Shown here piece by piece: positions 44,889 to 57,461 of a stretch of DNA of 64,000 bases (positions are counted from its first letter, which is position 1; each line of letters starts with the position of its first letter). The stretch is from positions 407,809 to 471,808 of the forward strand of contig CAMPET010000006.1 of the NCBI GenBank assembly GCA_946803715.1, written 5' to 3'. The translations under genes were made by a program, and so were the position numbers. Source of the DNA: Beroe ovata (lineage: Eukaryota > Ctenophora > Nuda > Beroida > Beroidae). The notes beneath the pieces were generated by a model, which saw only the letters and a list, made by a program, of their open reading frames with translations, ran no database searches and was not told the DNA's origin.

Positions 44889-45122
44889 TCATAAGCCGAG
44901 ACCAGCCTCTTTTTCCAAAAGCTTTGGCAATGATTCTTTGGTCTTATCTAATTCTTGCCTCAATTCTCTTTTCAAATTTTCGAGTTCAGTTTGCTGCTTT
45001 ATGAAAGTCCTTAATTCATCTGATAGACCAGTGTTCTTCGATCCTATGGTAAAAACAGGATCATCTGCTTTGGCTTTGGATAAGTCGTCTAGAATTTGTT
45101 CTATAGTGAGTGTTTCTTCCAT
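44889..45122 (-). CDS. Small coiled-coil protein, 77 aa
   Basis: A complete short ORF that begins 11 nt after a strong acceptor GTATTTTTCAG and ends in GLGL-stop. The N-terminal half (EETLTIEQILDDLSKAKADD) is acidic and helical; the rest (DELRTFIKQQTELENLKREL and on) is a heptad-rich amphipathic helix. I could not assign a family. Base composition and the acceptor next to the ATG are like those of its neighbours, so I think it is genuine, but no second line of evidence exists. Confidence 0.55.
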   Translation of the reverse strand: MEETLTIEQILDDLSKAKADDPVFTIGSKNTGLSDELRTFIKQQTELENLKRELRQELDKTKESLPKLLEKEAGLGL

Positions 45123-45536
45123 GACATTTGATACTGAAAAATACAGAGTAACACTGCAGGTGGTATTATTATGCTTACATACACACGTCTATACGTCTAT
45201 TTCACAATAACGGTTTAGCAGTACAATTATCAGTATTTTATGATCATAGATCATGATCATAGATCAAAGATTAACACTTTCCTAGATTCTATAATGAAAG
45301 AACTATTATAGGTACTATTTTAATTCAGAGGGTATCCACACGCAAAAAAACACTCTACCGGATAATCCCAAGAGCAATTTATATTATTTTGTATTCAAAA
45401 AGTTGGTAGAAATACTGAAATAAACCTCTTGTATGTGAAGGTATAATGATTCTGTAATATATACAATTGTTATTTCTACAACAAATAAATGTTAAAAACT
45501 GAATAAAAAACAAATAAAAACGCAACGTCTGATCCC
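45123..45536. other. AT-rich spacer
   Basis: No gene; contains overlapping GATCATAGATCATGATCATAG palindromic words near 45,240-45,270. Confidence 0.5.
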
Positions 45537-46658
45537 TCATTTACAAAAATAGGAGTAATCTTGAATGATTGACTCCACATTCTGGAAAGCTTTCGTGAAA
45601 TCTTCCTTCTGAACACCGTGCTGGTCAAACCAGTGCAGATATGCACCAGCATGAAATTTCAGCAAGGCTGTATCGTACTGTTTCATTAACGTACTGCTGA
45701 CACTGTTTGTGTTCATTGCGAAATTGACCCCAGATTCTTTGCTCTTACTGCACCAAAACTCGACCGGGAATGGATTCCAGTCGACGAAACTAAACGATTT
45801 CTGAAGCTTGTTCTCGAGCCGTTGGTCGAGCAGTTGCGATTTGACATCCGAACTGAGAATAACCGCAGATATTGACTTGTATCTACCGAAATCTGACCTC
45901 TGCTTGATCAACCGCGCTGTCCTGTTCACATTCTCCGTCATATTCCTACTGAAATAACTCCCAACCGTGCAAAACTTGATACATCCGATGGAGCAAACTA
46001 CCCTCAAAACTTCCCACATGGTTTGACGCTTGGGTATCTGCTCACAATCACGGAATAGTATCTGTAAATCAGAGATGATCTTCTTGTTCAGCTGCTTCAT
46101 GGAAACTTTTTCTTTAGCTCCTGCAAGTTCACCCGCCACGACAGAGTTCTCAACCAGCACAATCATATCGGAGTGTTGTTGTAACTGTGCTGTTGTGAGC
46201 ATCACATTATAACTCTGGATTGGATTCTCCCCGGTCACAAACGGTAGAACAGCAACGTTCACTACAAACATCTCGGGGTATAACGTCTTCAATTCCTCGG
46301 TTATCCTACTCCCATATCCACTACCAGTTCCTCCACACAGACTGTGAACCAGCAGGAACCCCATACAACAATCTGTTTCCTCCAACTCTTTCCTAAGCCC
46401 CTCCATTATACGATGTAGCATGGTTTCAGCAGATCTCACGCCCTTAGCAAAACAACCCCCACAACCAGGGAAATCAGAGAATAGATTGTGAGATCTGATG
46501 AAGTTTCTTGGTATTCGTCTCAGGACCTTGATCTCAGTGTCGACAAATATAGTGTGATATGAACCGTTGTAACACTTAAAGGGCGAAGGGGGGTCTGTTA
46601 GGATCTGCTGACCGATAGTGACACCACATTGCCCGATAAACAGAGCAATACAAGCCAT
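45537..46658 (-). CDS. TUBD1: Delta-tubulin, short and divergent
   Basis: One coding exon from the ATG at 46,658, 373 aa (human 453). Delta-tubulin is needed for triplet microtubules of centrioles and basal bodies. Seen: GQCGVTIGQ (GTP loop), the tubulin signature CGGTGSGYGSR, a VLPFVTGENPIQSYNVMLTT block (human [20 protein letters not shown]), and a C-terminal QHGVQKEDFTKAFQNVESII matching human KFGIEEEDFLDSFTSLEQVV. The protein is about 80 residues shorter, chiefly between the GTP loop and the signature. Reading further upstream is open to 46,790 but not conserved. The lineage must still build triplet basal bodies. Confidence 0.85.
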   Translation of the reverse strand: MACIALFIGQCGVTIGQQILTDPPSPFKCYNGSYHTIFVDTEIKVLRRIPRNFIRSHNLFSDFPGCGGCFAKGVRSAETMLHRIMEGLRKELEETDCCMGFLLVHSLCGGTGSGYGSRITEELKTLYPEMFVVNVAVLPFVTGENPIQSYNVMLTTAQLQQHSDMIVLVENSVVAGELAGAKEKVSMKQLNKKIISDLQILFRDCEQIPKRQTMWEVLRVVCSIGCIKFCTVGSYFSRNMTENVNRTARLIKQRSDFGRYKSISAVILSSDVKSQLLDQRLENKLQKSFSFVDWNPFPVEFWCSKSKESGVNFAMNTNSVSSTLMKQYDTALLKFHAGAYLHWFDQHGVQKEDFTKAFQNVESIIQDYSYFCK

Positions 46659-47044
46659 AATACTATCATATACCTGCTGGTAGGTGTAAAATGTTTCGAT
46701 TAGTGAAAAATAAAAAGATTGTCCCGATTGAATCTGATTTGTAATAGTCATTAAGGAATGACAATCGAATGTGCACACGATAAAACACACCAGTCAATAA
46801 TTATTGGGGTCACATTGGCTTCATGATGAACAGAAACACTCAGACAATTAGAAACAAAACAATAAATTAATTTAGGGCCACGATATTGAAGTTGAATACA
46901 AATTGTTTATAAAAATTTGATAGGGAATTTTCGATTGCATTATAACTCAAAAATCTATCACACGAAACTTTATACATCTGAATTCGAAAAGGAACGGGTC
47001 ACGACTGTTCATCCGAGGAAATGCAGCTTGACGTTGTCAGACAA
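46659..47044. other. ETFA-TUBD1 spacer
   Basis: No gene seen. A pyrimidine-rich acceptor TTTTACACCTACCAG (- strand) lies about 18 nt before the TUBD1 ATG. Confidence 0.5.
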
Positions 47045-48609
<1,565 letters not shown>

Positions 48610-49261
48610 TGCTTCAAAAGATTGTGAAATGAGATATTTTTAGTCACATGTAATTTGTGCAGTACATAACAATCAGGATACTGCAAATAAATTCCAAATT
48701 CAATTGTGAATATTGAATTATTAACAGACCCAAAAATGTGAATGATATATTCAAAAATGATAATAATAAATTGAAATCCAACAACACTGCTTTCAAGGCA
48801 AGCTTACAGTTATACTGAAAAGTGTCATGCCAGATAGGAGCCTAAAAAGAAAACTGTGAGCATACAAATTCCTAGTGGCTTCCATAAGACTCAATAATTC
48901 ATCAAGCCCAGAGTTGTCAGATAAAATGAATAAACATATAAATAAAACTTTTTGCCTTCAGGCAACTCAATTATGACATTTCACACTTCATTAATTTGAT
49001 TCATTCAATTACTTACCCACACAGGGTACTCACTACGAAACAAAAAGTCTTGACTTAATTGTCATAGTCTACTATACTACTATACTACTATATTACTAGA
49101 AGCTAGGTTCCTATGCTAATGAATACACTAACAACAATAACTAAATAAAATCTTTTCTTTAGGTTCCATGAAATTGGGGCTACCCTCTATTCTTCTGATA
49201 AGATAAGATAAGATAATTTTATAAAATACATCATCACTTGGGAATATTCCTTATTAGAATC
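48610..49261. other. ETFA upstream region
   Basis: AT-rich, no gene; a GATAA pentamer run at 49,199-49,217. Confidence 0.5.
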
Positions 49262-49436
49262 AATGGACAACTCATGTGATACTGCATATTTGCAGTCAGT
49301 TGATCTATATTCTATGCCTATGAATAAATTCACCAAAAATCTATTAACTTCTGACATGATTTAGACAAATGTTGAAAACTGTAATAGGATAAAAATGAAA
49401 ATAAATATGATGACTGCCATATGAATTATCATTTCA
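49262..49436. mobile_element. AT-rich dispersed repeat, copy 1
   Basis: From TGATACTGCATATTTGCAGT to GAATTATCATTTCAG this stretch is repeated at 54,951-55,119 in the same orientation with roughly 90% identity by eye. In both places it is followed immediately by the CpG-rich repeat, so the two are probably parts of one element. Confidence 0.75.
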
Positions 49437-49600
49437 GTGCAGATCAACCTTAGCTTTGTGCACACGTTGCGCGCCCCTGTTCTACTCAGTGAACTGAAAA
49501 GTCGTAAAAAACCACGGAGACGCCCTACGAAACCTGTGCACTCAGCTGTGCGAGCCACGTACACGGGGCTGGACATCGCGCCCTACGTACAAGTAATTAT
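49437..49600. mobile_element. CpG-rich dispersed repeat, copy C
   Basis: Shares ACACGTTGCGCGCCCCTGTT and CTACTCAGTGAACTGAAAAG with copy A (1476-1534), then differs by a deletion and carries CCCTACGAAACCTGTGCACT, which in copy A lies inverted at about 1320-1350. Confidence 0.75.
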
Positions 49601-51419
49601 AATTGTCAGTTCAATTGAGAGCGCGCATGCGCGCCACCACTTGCACTTGCACTGCACCAATTCCAAACCTGACATTGACAGAATAACATATAATATTTTG
49701 GCAATGAAGCCGGGCTTTGAATTACATGGCCAGGCCAATCGGACTAAAACAACATATGCATTATATTTTTCGACTGCAGCACAGTTCAATGAAAATAGTG
49801 AAATGATCGTTTTTCAAAATGATTGTAAAATGATCGTGAATTGCAACTCAATATTGATATGATCAATGATCATGATATGACATGATTCATCAATGATCTG
49901 AGTAGTAAAATGATCGTGAAATGATCGAGAAATCAAATTCCTATTGACGGAAAAGATGTCATTTAGCACACACAAGGCTAGACATGACATTGACATGGGC
50001 ATCATGATACGACTTTCAGTTCAATGAGTATCGACGATGTCATTTGGAAGTTCGAGATTCCTGATCCAATCAAATAACATTTATCATTCATGCAACATTT
50101 ATGCCGAGACACTCACTCCTCTTGGTGCCATGCGAATGGCATGATTGATGGCTATGAAACAAATACGAGAAAACCTACAAACCACTATGACTAAAGTTAC
50201 GGCATTCCTTAGGCCCTGACCAGAACGGTTGATAAATGTACTTCTGGATGTCGTGAGCATTGAGTTACATACAGATCATCGTTTACTAAGCCCTCAATTT
50301 CCTTTTATCATCAGCTCAAACATTAAACAAATATCAACTTGGACCGACATCACACATGTGATCCATCGGTATCGATGCTACGTCTCTATTTCAAAACAAT
50401 TATCGCATAGCAAGCAATCCAACATTCGTGTTTTACCATATCTACCTAATCTTATAAACAACCACGATCAGAACAAACGCCGTACGTGTGAAAGAGTTCG
50501 TAGCAAGAGCGCACCTGCCTGCAATTATTCCATATAAGGAACGTTTCAGAGCCGCGCGTACCATGTTGCACGTTGCAACTTCAGTTGAATATAAAAGAAA
50601 TTCAGAGCGCGCGGCCATTACTTGAACATAAGTCCATTTTTCAACACGATGGTTAAAGTTTCATCTCTTAAAGTTAGCATAGTTCTAACGTACTGAATGT
50701 CCCACAGATTTCCATATCAATTTTGTGACATCGCGTTCGAAAAATGTTTCCTCGACCATGTCACCAGCAAAGCTAACTGCGCTGTACGACCGTAAACGCG
50801 GCTTTGACATCAGTTTGACCCGAAAGTAAAATTTCGACAAAAACTGCCCCAACACAGTTTTGAAAAACTTCGGGACTTCGTGTGTAATATTGGTGTGAAT
50901 TGGGACGTTTAGTTAACAATATTTGCTTCAATCAAATATATGATTTGTTCATATATTGACGGCCGCAGTCTCATGTCTCAGTTTCACTTTCAAACAGCAC
51001 TGCTCCTACCCACCCTCCAACTCCAAGTTCCTCTATCACCCATCTGCTGCATCCCATTTTAGTGTTCAACTTCAAGTTCTTTCGATAAATCTGATAGGAT
51101 CGTGATAATGTCTCCTGACTCGGTTACATTGTATTTGTACAGTGCAGTGTACACACAATCACGTGCAGTTACAGACGTCAGACTCCGACAACAGACTCGG
51201 ACCGTACATACTTCTAACTTTAAGTTAGACTCAGAGCGCACGTCTTAAGTCTTGTAGTTGTAATTGTAAGCTGAACTTGGAAAATTCAAACACCGAGGCA
51301 CAAGATGAAAGCACGAAGATGAAACTGAAAGAGTTTAATTTCCCTCACAGAGTTCATTTCCAATTCCCTCCATATGTCGGCAGGCGGATTACCGTCAGAG
51401 TCAGACTTATACTTCTGAG
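49601..51419. other. Gene-free accessory DNA
   Basis: No coding gene found on either strand. Mostly AT-rich with ATGATC/GATCAT-rich words at 49,800-49,925. Confidence 0.5.
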
Positions 51420-51424
51420 AGTGT

Positions 51425-52330
51425 TCGCGTCAGGGCAGGTGTTCTGATGAGTGTAAGTGATGGAATGAGTGTATGTGATCCGATGAGTATAAGTCAAAGT
51501 GTTCTGATGAGTGTAACTTACACTCTGTAGTGTGTACATGTTCGAATGAGTGTAAGTAGTTGAATGAGTGTAGGCGTTGGAATGAAGTATGAACGTTTGA
51601 ATGAGTGTTCGAATGAGTGTAAGCAGGAAGTGTTCTGATGAGTGTGAGTGTTCGAATGAGTGTAAGTGTTCAAATTAGTGTGAGTGTTCAAATGAGTGTA
51701 AGTGCTCGAATGAGTGCAAGTGTTCGAATGAGTGTAAGTGTTCGAATGAGTGTAAGTGTTCGGATGAGTGTATGTGTTCAGATGAGTGACGAGTGTGAGT
51801 ATTCTGATCAGTGTAAGTGTTCGAATGAGTATTCCAATAAGTACACGTGATCGAATGAGTGCAAGTGTTCTGATGGGTGAAAGTGTTCTGATGAGTGTAA
51901 CTTACACTGTGTCGTGTGTACGTGTTCGAATGAGTGGAAGTTGTTGAATATGTGTACGTGTTGGAATGAGGGTTCGAATGAGTGTGAGTGTCCGAATGAG
52001 TGTTCTAATGAGTGTAAGTGTTGTGATGAGTGTAGGTGTTTGGAATAGTGCACGAATGAGTGTAAGCGGTCGAATGGGTGTATACTGTTAAGTGGTCGAA
52101 TGACTATGGGTGTAAGTGTTCTGATGAGTGTGAGTGTCTGAATAAGTGAAAGTGTTACACTTAGCGTAAGTCTTCGGGTGAGTGTAAGTGTTTGAATGAA
52201 TGCAAGTGCTCTGATGGGACTAAGTGTTCGAAAGAATGTAAGTGTAAGAATGAGTGTGAGTGTAAGAATGAGTGTGAGTGTAAGAATGAGTGCACGCCAC
52301 GGCTGAGTGTAAGTAGTCGAATGTTTTTCC
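51425..52330. repeat. Degenerate 18-bp satellite array, about 0.9 kb
   Basis: Tandem units of the type GTGTTCGAATGAGTGTAA run for about 900 bp with substitutions and some units of 12 or 30 bases. Several short in-frame stretches encode MSVSVR because 18 is a multiple of three, but stops break every frame and no gene is implied. Many units include GTGTAAGTG, a consensus 5' splice site on the + strand. Confidence 0.9.
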
Positions 52331-53392
52331 TGTGAGTGAATGAGATGATATTAGTAATAGTTGGATGGGAGTGTGAGAACTAAAATTTGAGTCGCTGTGG
52401 CAACACATCATGAAACTTTCAGCCTCCATGTCACTGTCACTTATTTTGACAAACTCACTGAAACACTTTTTGTCACACTGACAGTGACACACTTCTTGTC
52501 GCATTGTCATTCTATTTGTGTCACAATTTTTGTGTTGTACTTTCCCGTCCCACTTAAATGCGGGACGGAATCAATGCATGATCCCGTATACCGTATCATC
52601 TAAGCGTATAAGGCTGTGTCAGTGTGAGTTAGGGAGGAGAGGGTGAATGAATCAAAATAGCTTAGAGAGTAAGCCGGCATGTTAGGGTGCAGGGGGTTTC
52701 CCGGTATAACTATGACTATGAGGAGGTAGGTGAAAATGAGTCAGTGGTGAGACTACACTGGAGCACCTTAGTGCACGGTGAGAAATGAGCGTGTGTTTGA
52801 ATTCGTTGTGCCAAGGACTTGGGGTTGTGTAACTATTCATGCGACTGTGTGTGTGTGTTTGTGTGAGTCTGTGTGTGTGTGTGAGAGAGAGAAAGAAAGG
52901 GCAGACGATTGAATCAGGCGAGTAAACCAATATGATATAAATTTGCTAATCACAATCTGTAGTCTTCTGCGGTTCATCCTCCAGGAATCATCAGGCTCTT
53001 TTATAGTGTTTTAAAGCCAAACCACCATTACCCATCCCACAGGAGAGAAAGTCAACTCCAAAGTCTTCGTCAATCCTGCTAAATAAACTTTGTTTTATTG
53101 CATTATCGGAACGTAACTGTTACTATACAGCGATCAGTTAAATTTCCAATCTATCATAAACTCAATGCGCAATACCAAAGATGCGCGTTCGCTGATTATC
53201 ATGATGAATGAGCATCGATCAGGTTGGTAAACGATGCCTCCACATCGAATCAGATACACAATGTGATGCCATCAGACATTACCAGCTCATGGTCAAGACT
53301 CAAAAGCGCGATCGCAAGTCCAGGAAGAGGCAAACGAATATGCACCTTTGATATATTAACAACAAACTTATGGCTTATTCAGTACGTCGTAC
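52331..53392. other. Gene-free DNA with simple repeats
   Basis: Contains a GTGTGTGT/GAGAGA run at about 52,845-52,900 and otherwise no gene I can support. Confidence 0.5.
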
Positions 53393-53842
53393 TTACTCTT
53401 TCTCTCNGGGATTCAATTCAGAAGTATATTCAAAACTGAGGCAGCTGAAACACCACCAATTCTCTAACATTCTGATAAGCTCTGCAGAGAGTCCTGTGAG
53501 CTTCATACATTCGATGTGATAGCTGCGGTTACAATTAACACATGTTATACTCTTCAGCACACTTTCAACTGTGATACCACAAACACATGGGGGTTTGGTT
53601 TCAGAGCCAGATTTTCTTTTCTTCACATCAATTTGCTTTGGACTCAACGTGGTACTTTGCAATTCACCATCACTACAAGTCTTTTTTCTCTTTGTATAAG
53701 TTTTTTGCTGCTTTTTTCTCCCACTTCCGACCACAGTCCAGCTTGAGGGCTTTCCAATCTCATCCGTTGAAATACCATCGTCTTCACTCTCAGTTGGTGG
53801 GACGAGAAGATTCTGGAATCTGGAAACATGTGTGTTCATCAT
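53393..53842 (-). CDS. PHD-finger ORF, probably ORF1 of a retroelement
   Basis: A 149-codon open frame on the - strand, interrupted at its 3' end by an N at 53,407. The C-terminal half is a PHD-type zinc finger: CVCG, then CVNCNRSYHIECMKLTGLSA, then WWCFSCL, giving a C4HC3-like spacing. Upstream is a basic, Ser/Thr-rich linker. Comparable PHD fingers are known in first ORFs of some non-LTR retrotransposons, and LINE debris lies within 1.2 kb on the same strand, so I favour a transposon origin over a host chromatin gene. No introns or flanking exons are evident. Confidence 0.5.
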   Translation of the reverse strand: MMNTHVSRFQNLLVPPTESEDDGISTDEIGKPSSWTVVGSGRKKQQKTYTKRKKTCSDGELQSTTLSPKQIDVKKRKSGSETKPPCVCGITVESVLKSITCVNCNRSYHIECMKLTGLSAELIRMLENWWCFSCLSFEYTSELNPXEKE

Positions 53843-54276
53843 AGCTCAAAGACTTCACTACTAAACTCAAATTTGATTGTAATAAGTAGTGTTGATAAAT
53901 TTAAAACTTTAAATTTAAAAAATTTAAAAGTTTTGCATTGTCGATCGATGATAGACCCTGTCGAGAATTTCGTTTTGCGCGCGCGCGGTGCAAACTTATT
54001 TTCAGACGCAAGCCGCTTCGCGGCTTGCATCTGCATCAGCGGTTCAGCATCGCCAGACAAGTTTTGCAATAAATCAACACAATTCGATGGGTATCATTTG
54101 TCGACAAAGCTTATTCATTCCAGCATGCACCTTCCAAGGTACTCATATAGCAAACATTAAAAACAAAATTCTAAATGGTAAAAACTAACAAACGCAAAAC
54201 AAATGATTTAACAACTTATTGGTGAATAATTAATTAAAATAGGTAATAAGAATTTAGGAGTGACAGCAATAGGGGG

Positions 54277-54633
54277 TCATTGATATATTTTCATACGACC
54301 TATATAAATGCCCTTTTTCTTTGCAACAAATGGGTTCTCAACCAAGAAAGTATTAAACCTCTCTTTTTGCTGCACAAAGTTAGGGTTACCTTCTATTTTT
54401 TCAATAATTAACTGTGAAACATCCAAGAAGTTGTTTTCAGATATATTCAACCTTGTGTCATTCTTGAACTTATCCAAATTAACCTTAAATTGGTTTGTGT
54501 TCTCTGATGATTTTACATAAGCTGGTAACTTATTCCAATAGTTCTTAATTCTGTCAGGAAGGAAAGCTTGTCGTAGTTTACAAATACTACTTCTGACTCT
54601 AGGATCAATGTTACTTAAAATATTACTGCTTTT
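54277..54633 (-). pseudogene. LINE reverse transcriptase C-terminus, second copy
   Basis: Read on the - strand the frame is open to the TGA at 54,277. It contains VRSSICKLRQAFLPDRIKNY, then WNKLPAYVKSSENTNQFKVN and LDKFKNDTRL. The R..FLPxRxxNxWNKLPxxV pattern is the usual end of non-LTR polymerases. It is a different family from the fragment at 2289-2517. The upstream polymerase body is missing. Confidence 0.7.
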
Positions 54634-54917
54634 GACCAGTCGCCCGACGCGCCCTAAATGAACCCCTAATTGTCCCCTAATTGCACCCTAAACACCCCCT
54701 AAATGTAGAAAAGTGGCTCGACTGTGTATATGTATTTGAGATTGGCACTGCAATATTCGAGTTGATCTTCTGTCGTTCTATTTTCATTCTTTATTCTGTT
54801 GAACTGAGTTTGGATTCTTCAGAGTGCAGGTCTTATTATATGTTTGTCTACTTTGGATCCTTACTTAATTCATTGCATATTGCATAACTACTTCCTTTTT
54901 GCAACAGTTCTTATTCN

Positions 54918-54953
54918 AAACACGATTTACCTTTCACAAATCCATGTTGATTA
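54918..54953 (-). pseudogene. Fragment of a LINE reverse transcriptase core
   Basis: On the - strand it reads NQHGFVKGKSC, the well-known QHGFxxGxS motif of non-LTR reverse transcriptases. An N at 54,917 and an upstream in-frame stop show it is a relic. It directly abuts the AT-rich dispersed repeat. Confidence 0.6.
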
Positions 54954-55119
54954 ACTCATGTGATACTGCATATTTGCAGTCAGTTTATCTATATTCTATG
55001 CCTATCAATAAATTCACTAAAAATCTATTAACTTCTAATTTAGGCAAATGTTGAAAACAGTGATGGGATAAAAATCGAAACAAATATGATTACTGCCATA
55101 TGAATTTTCATTTCAGATC
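54951..55119. mobile_element. AT-rich dispersed repeat, copy 2
   Basis: Same sequence and orientation as 49,262-49,436, from TGATACTGCATATTTGCAGT to ATTTTCATTTCAG. Confidence 0.75.
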
Positions 55120-55375
55120 AATCTTAGCTTTTTTCTCTTTCACGCGCGTTTCCACGCGACGTGCGCGATCCGATCCCTTGTCAATTAATTTCATTGCACG
55201 CGCGCCGCCAAATTGCAATTGGTTCCGCCAGGAAAGCTAAATTTATATGCTCCCGCGCTGCGTGAGGCCCAAATACTCCGCGCGCGCTGCGCGTCTCCGT
55301 GGTTTGCGCGTCTTTGTGGTTTCTGCGACTTTTAAGCTCACAGGGGCGCGCAACGTGTGCAGTGCACACTAAAAT
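55120..55375. mobile_element. CpG-rich dispersed repeat, copy D (inverted)
   Basis: Matches copies A and C as reverse complement: GCAACGTGTGCA at its right end and AAATACTCCGCGCGCGCTGC in the middle. The core is inverted relative to the AT-rich partner when compared with copy C. Confidence 0.75.
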
Positions 55376-55390
55376 ATTGACAATAAAAAA

Positions 55391-55466
55391 TTGTCAGATT
55401 TTATCTATGACCTTTGTTTCTCATGCGCCCGCGCAAGAGAAACAGAAGTCAGATAAAATCTGACAA
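55391..55466. repeat. Fold-back element
   Basis: TTGTCAGATTTTATCT (55,391-55,406) and AGATAAAATCTGACAA (55,451-55,466) are perfect 16-base complements; inner GTTTCTC/GAGAAAC arms extend the stem around a GC-rich loop. Confidence 0.85.
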
Positions 55467-56107
55467 TGAAATAAGCCCTGCATGAGTGCAAGTGCAGGGC
55501 CTGCGTAGAGCACTGCACTTATGGTGCAATAGTTATCAAACTGTAGGGCGTTGCTAGACTGCTGATGCATGGCTGACTAGACTATCTGAGAATATGAGTG
55601 TTCCCCAGTTCCTAGTCCCTACCATGGAGATTGGCGTCAGGCTTGCACTTTCAATCCGTGATTGAATCTTGATTCTGCATCTGTCCAATTTGCCAGTGAG
55701 GGTGTCTAGGTGTGAGTGAATAAATGATTTATGCTACTGAAGATCTAAAGGTTATCCAGTACTAATATCATATCATTGCAGTGTGACTAATGTTCAAACT
55801 CATTGCTATGATTACTATTTACTTGTTGGAATACTCCCTTCATGTCATCGGGGAGATTTCCCACTGGCAAGGGTGGAATCTTGTTCACCTTGCCAGGGGA
55901 AAAACCCTACTGTACAATTACTCATTACTATGATTTTTTTGAAAATACCTTATAGTTATTCATGAGCTGATATATGTTACAGTGATAACGCCATTTATTT
56001 ATTCTATTGATTTTATACAGGCAAGGTACATAACACCCTACAAGACAGCATACCTGTTATGCAACAATTACTATCTTTATTGAAGATAAGCTCATATCAG
56101 TAAGGTC
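55467..56107. other. Upstream of DECR1
   Basis: No gene. It contains a relative of the 16.7-kb palindrome at about 55,858-55,902. Confidence 0.5.
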
Positions 56108-57461
56108 ATGATGAGTAAAGGTATATTGCCCTTGATTGGTAGAGGTTTGAAGACCAATCATCAACATACCCATTTTCCTGTTGTGAGGCAGTCTGTGCTT
56201 CAAGCTGATTGTTTTAAGGGTGAGTGGACTGTAAGGTCAATTGTAAAGTGAATCCAAGGGCTCCATTCAATTTAATTAATTGGGCTAATTTTGATTGTGT
56301 CTGCTCGATACAAGTTTTGCAATAACTCGTGATGATTCTTCTATCTCTAGATCAAGTGATCCTGGTAACAGGAGGTGCGACAGGACTTGGTAAAGGTATG
56401 GCAGCAATGTTATCACAGTTAGGAGCTAAAGTTTGTATAGCTAGTAGGAATCAGGATAAGCTCCAAACAACAGCTTCTGAGATAAGTGAAATGACTCGTA
56501 ATGAAGTTTTTCACTATCAGATGGATATAAGGAATCATGAACAGGTTATTATATCATTGAACTCTCAGTTGCTTCCGCTGCCATTTCAGTCAACGATTTG
56601 TTTCCTTGGCAGAGTTGATATGCTACCATAAGTTGATTTGCTTCTATAATCTGGTGGTTCAATTCATCATGATTGAAAGCAATTTTATTGCTGTGGCTTT
56701 GTAAACTATTGATCCAATCAGGTTTCTGAGGTTACAGATAAACTTATTGAAGATCATGGAATGCCAAATGCTGTTATAAACAATGCAGCTGGTAACTTCA
56801 TTGCACCATCAGAACGCTTGACTCCAAAAGGGTTTAATGCTGTTACATCAATAGTTCTTCAAGGGACATTTAATGTTACTTCTGCATTCGGTACAAGGAT
56901 GATCAAGGCTGAAACAGGTTTTAACAATTATTTATGAATTATAGGTTTTTTCCCATTTCTACTTATATTGCATCACTGTTAGTAAAATGCACCAACACTC
57001 AACAGACTCCTGTATTTCCAGGTGGAACATTCCTCAATATTACAGTGTCTGGTTTTAAAGGAACAGGCTTTGTTCTTCCATCAGCATGTGCAAAAGCTGG
57101 AGTTGATGCAATGACTTTTTCATTGGCTTCAGAGTGGGGGAGATATGGGATTAGATTAAATAGTATTGGCCCCGGTCCTATTTATACAAAGGGAGCATTT
57201 TCTAGGCTAGACCCTGGAGGTGATATGATGGGAAATTTGATAGATCAGTTGCCTACTGGGCGGATTGGTGAAGTCGAGGAACTTGCAAACTTGGCTTGCT
57301 TCCTCATCCATCCAGCATCTTCTTGGCTTACCGGACAGCGGATTGATCTTGATGGGGGATTGGCAAATTATATGGGTGGCATGTTCAATGGTTTGTCAGT
57401 CATAACACCTGAACAATGGGATATGATTGAACAAATGATAAGGTCAACGAAAGGCTCATAG
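56108..57461 (+). CDS. DECR1: Mitochondrial 2,4-dienoyl-CoA reductase
   Basis: Four exons: 56108-56219, 56351-56544, 56722-56917, 57022-57461; 313 aa (human 335). The enzyme reduces 2,4-dienoyl-CoA with NADPH during beta-oxidation of polyunsaturated fatty acids. It is a short-chain dehydrogenase: nucleotide motif TGGATGLGKG, IASRNQDKL, INNAAGNFIAP, PSACAKAGVDAM, GPGPIYTKGAFSRLDPGG, GRIGEVEELANLACF and the C-terminus EQWDMIEQMIRSTKGS, nearly identical in pattern to human DECR1. The first exon is basic enough for a targeting peptide. Lys192 and Ser188 correspond to human Lys214 and Ser210, but no Tyr is present where human Tyr199 lies. Confidence 0.93.

Noticed and set aside
49361-49576. Short conserved - strand ORF shared with 1422-1619 (LRLFSSLSRTGARN)
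   Set aside because: Shared because the DNA repeat is shared; the frame is lost in the other copies.
51638-51850. MSVSVR-repeat protein
   Set aside because: It is a by-product of an 18-base unit; the frame is short and broken by stops on both sides.
51425-52330. CRISPR-like array
   Set aside because: Units are contiguous and degenerate with no unique spacers; it is a eukaryotic satellite.
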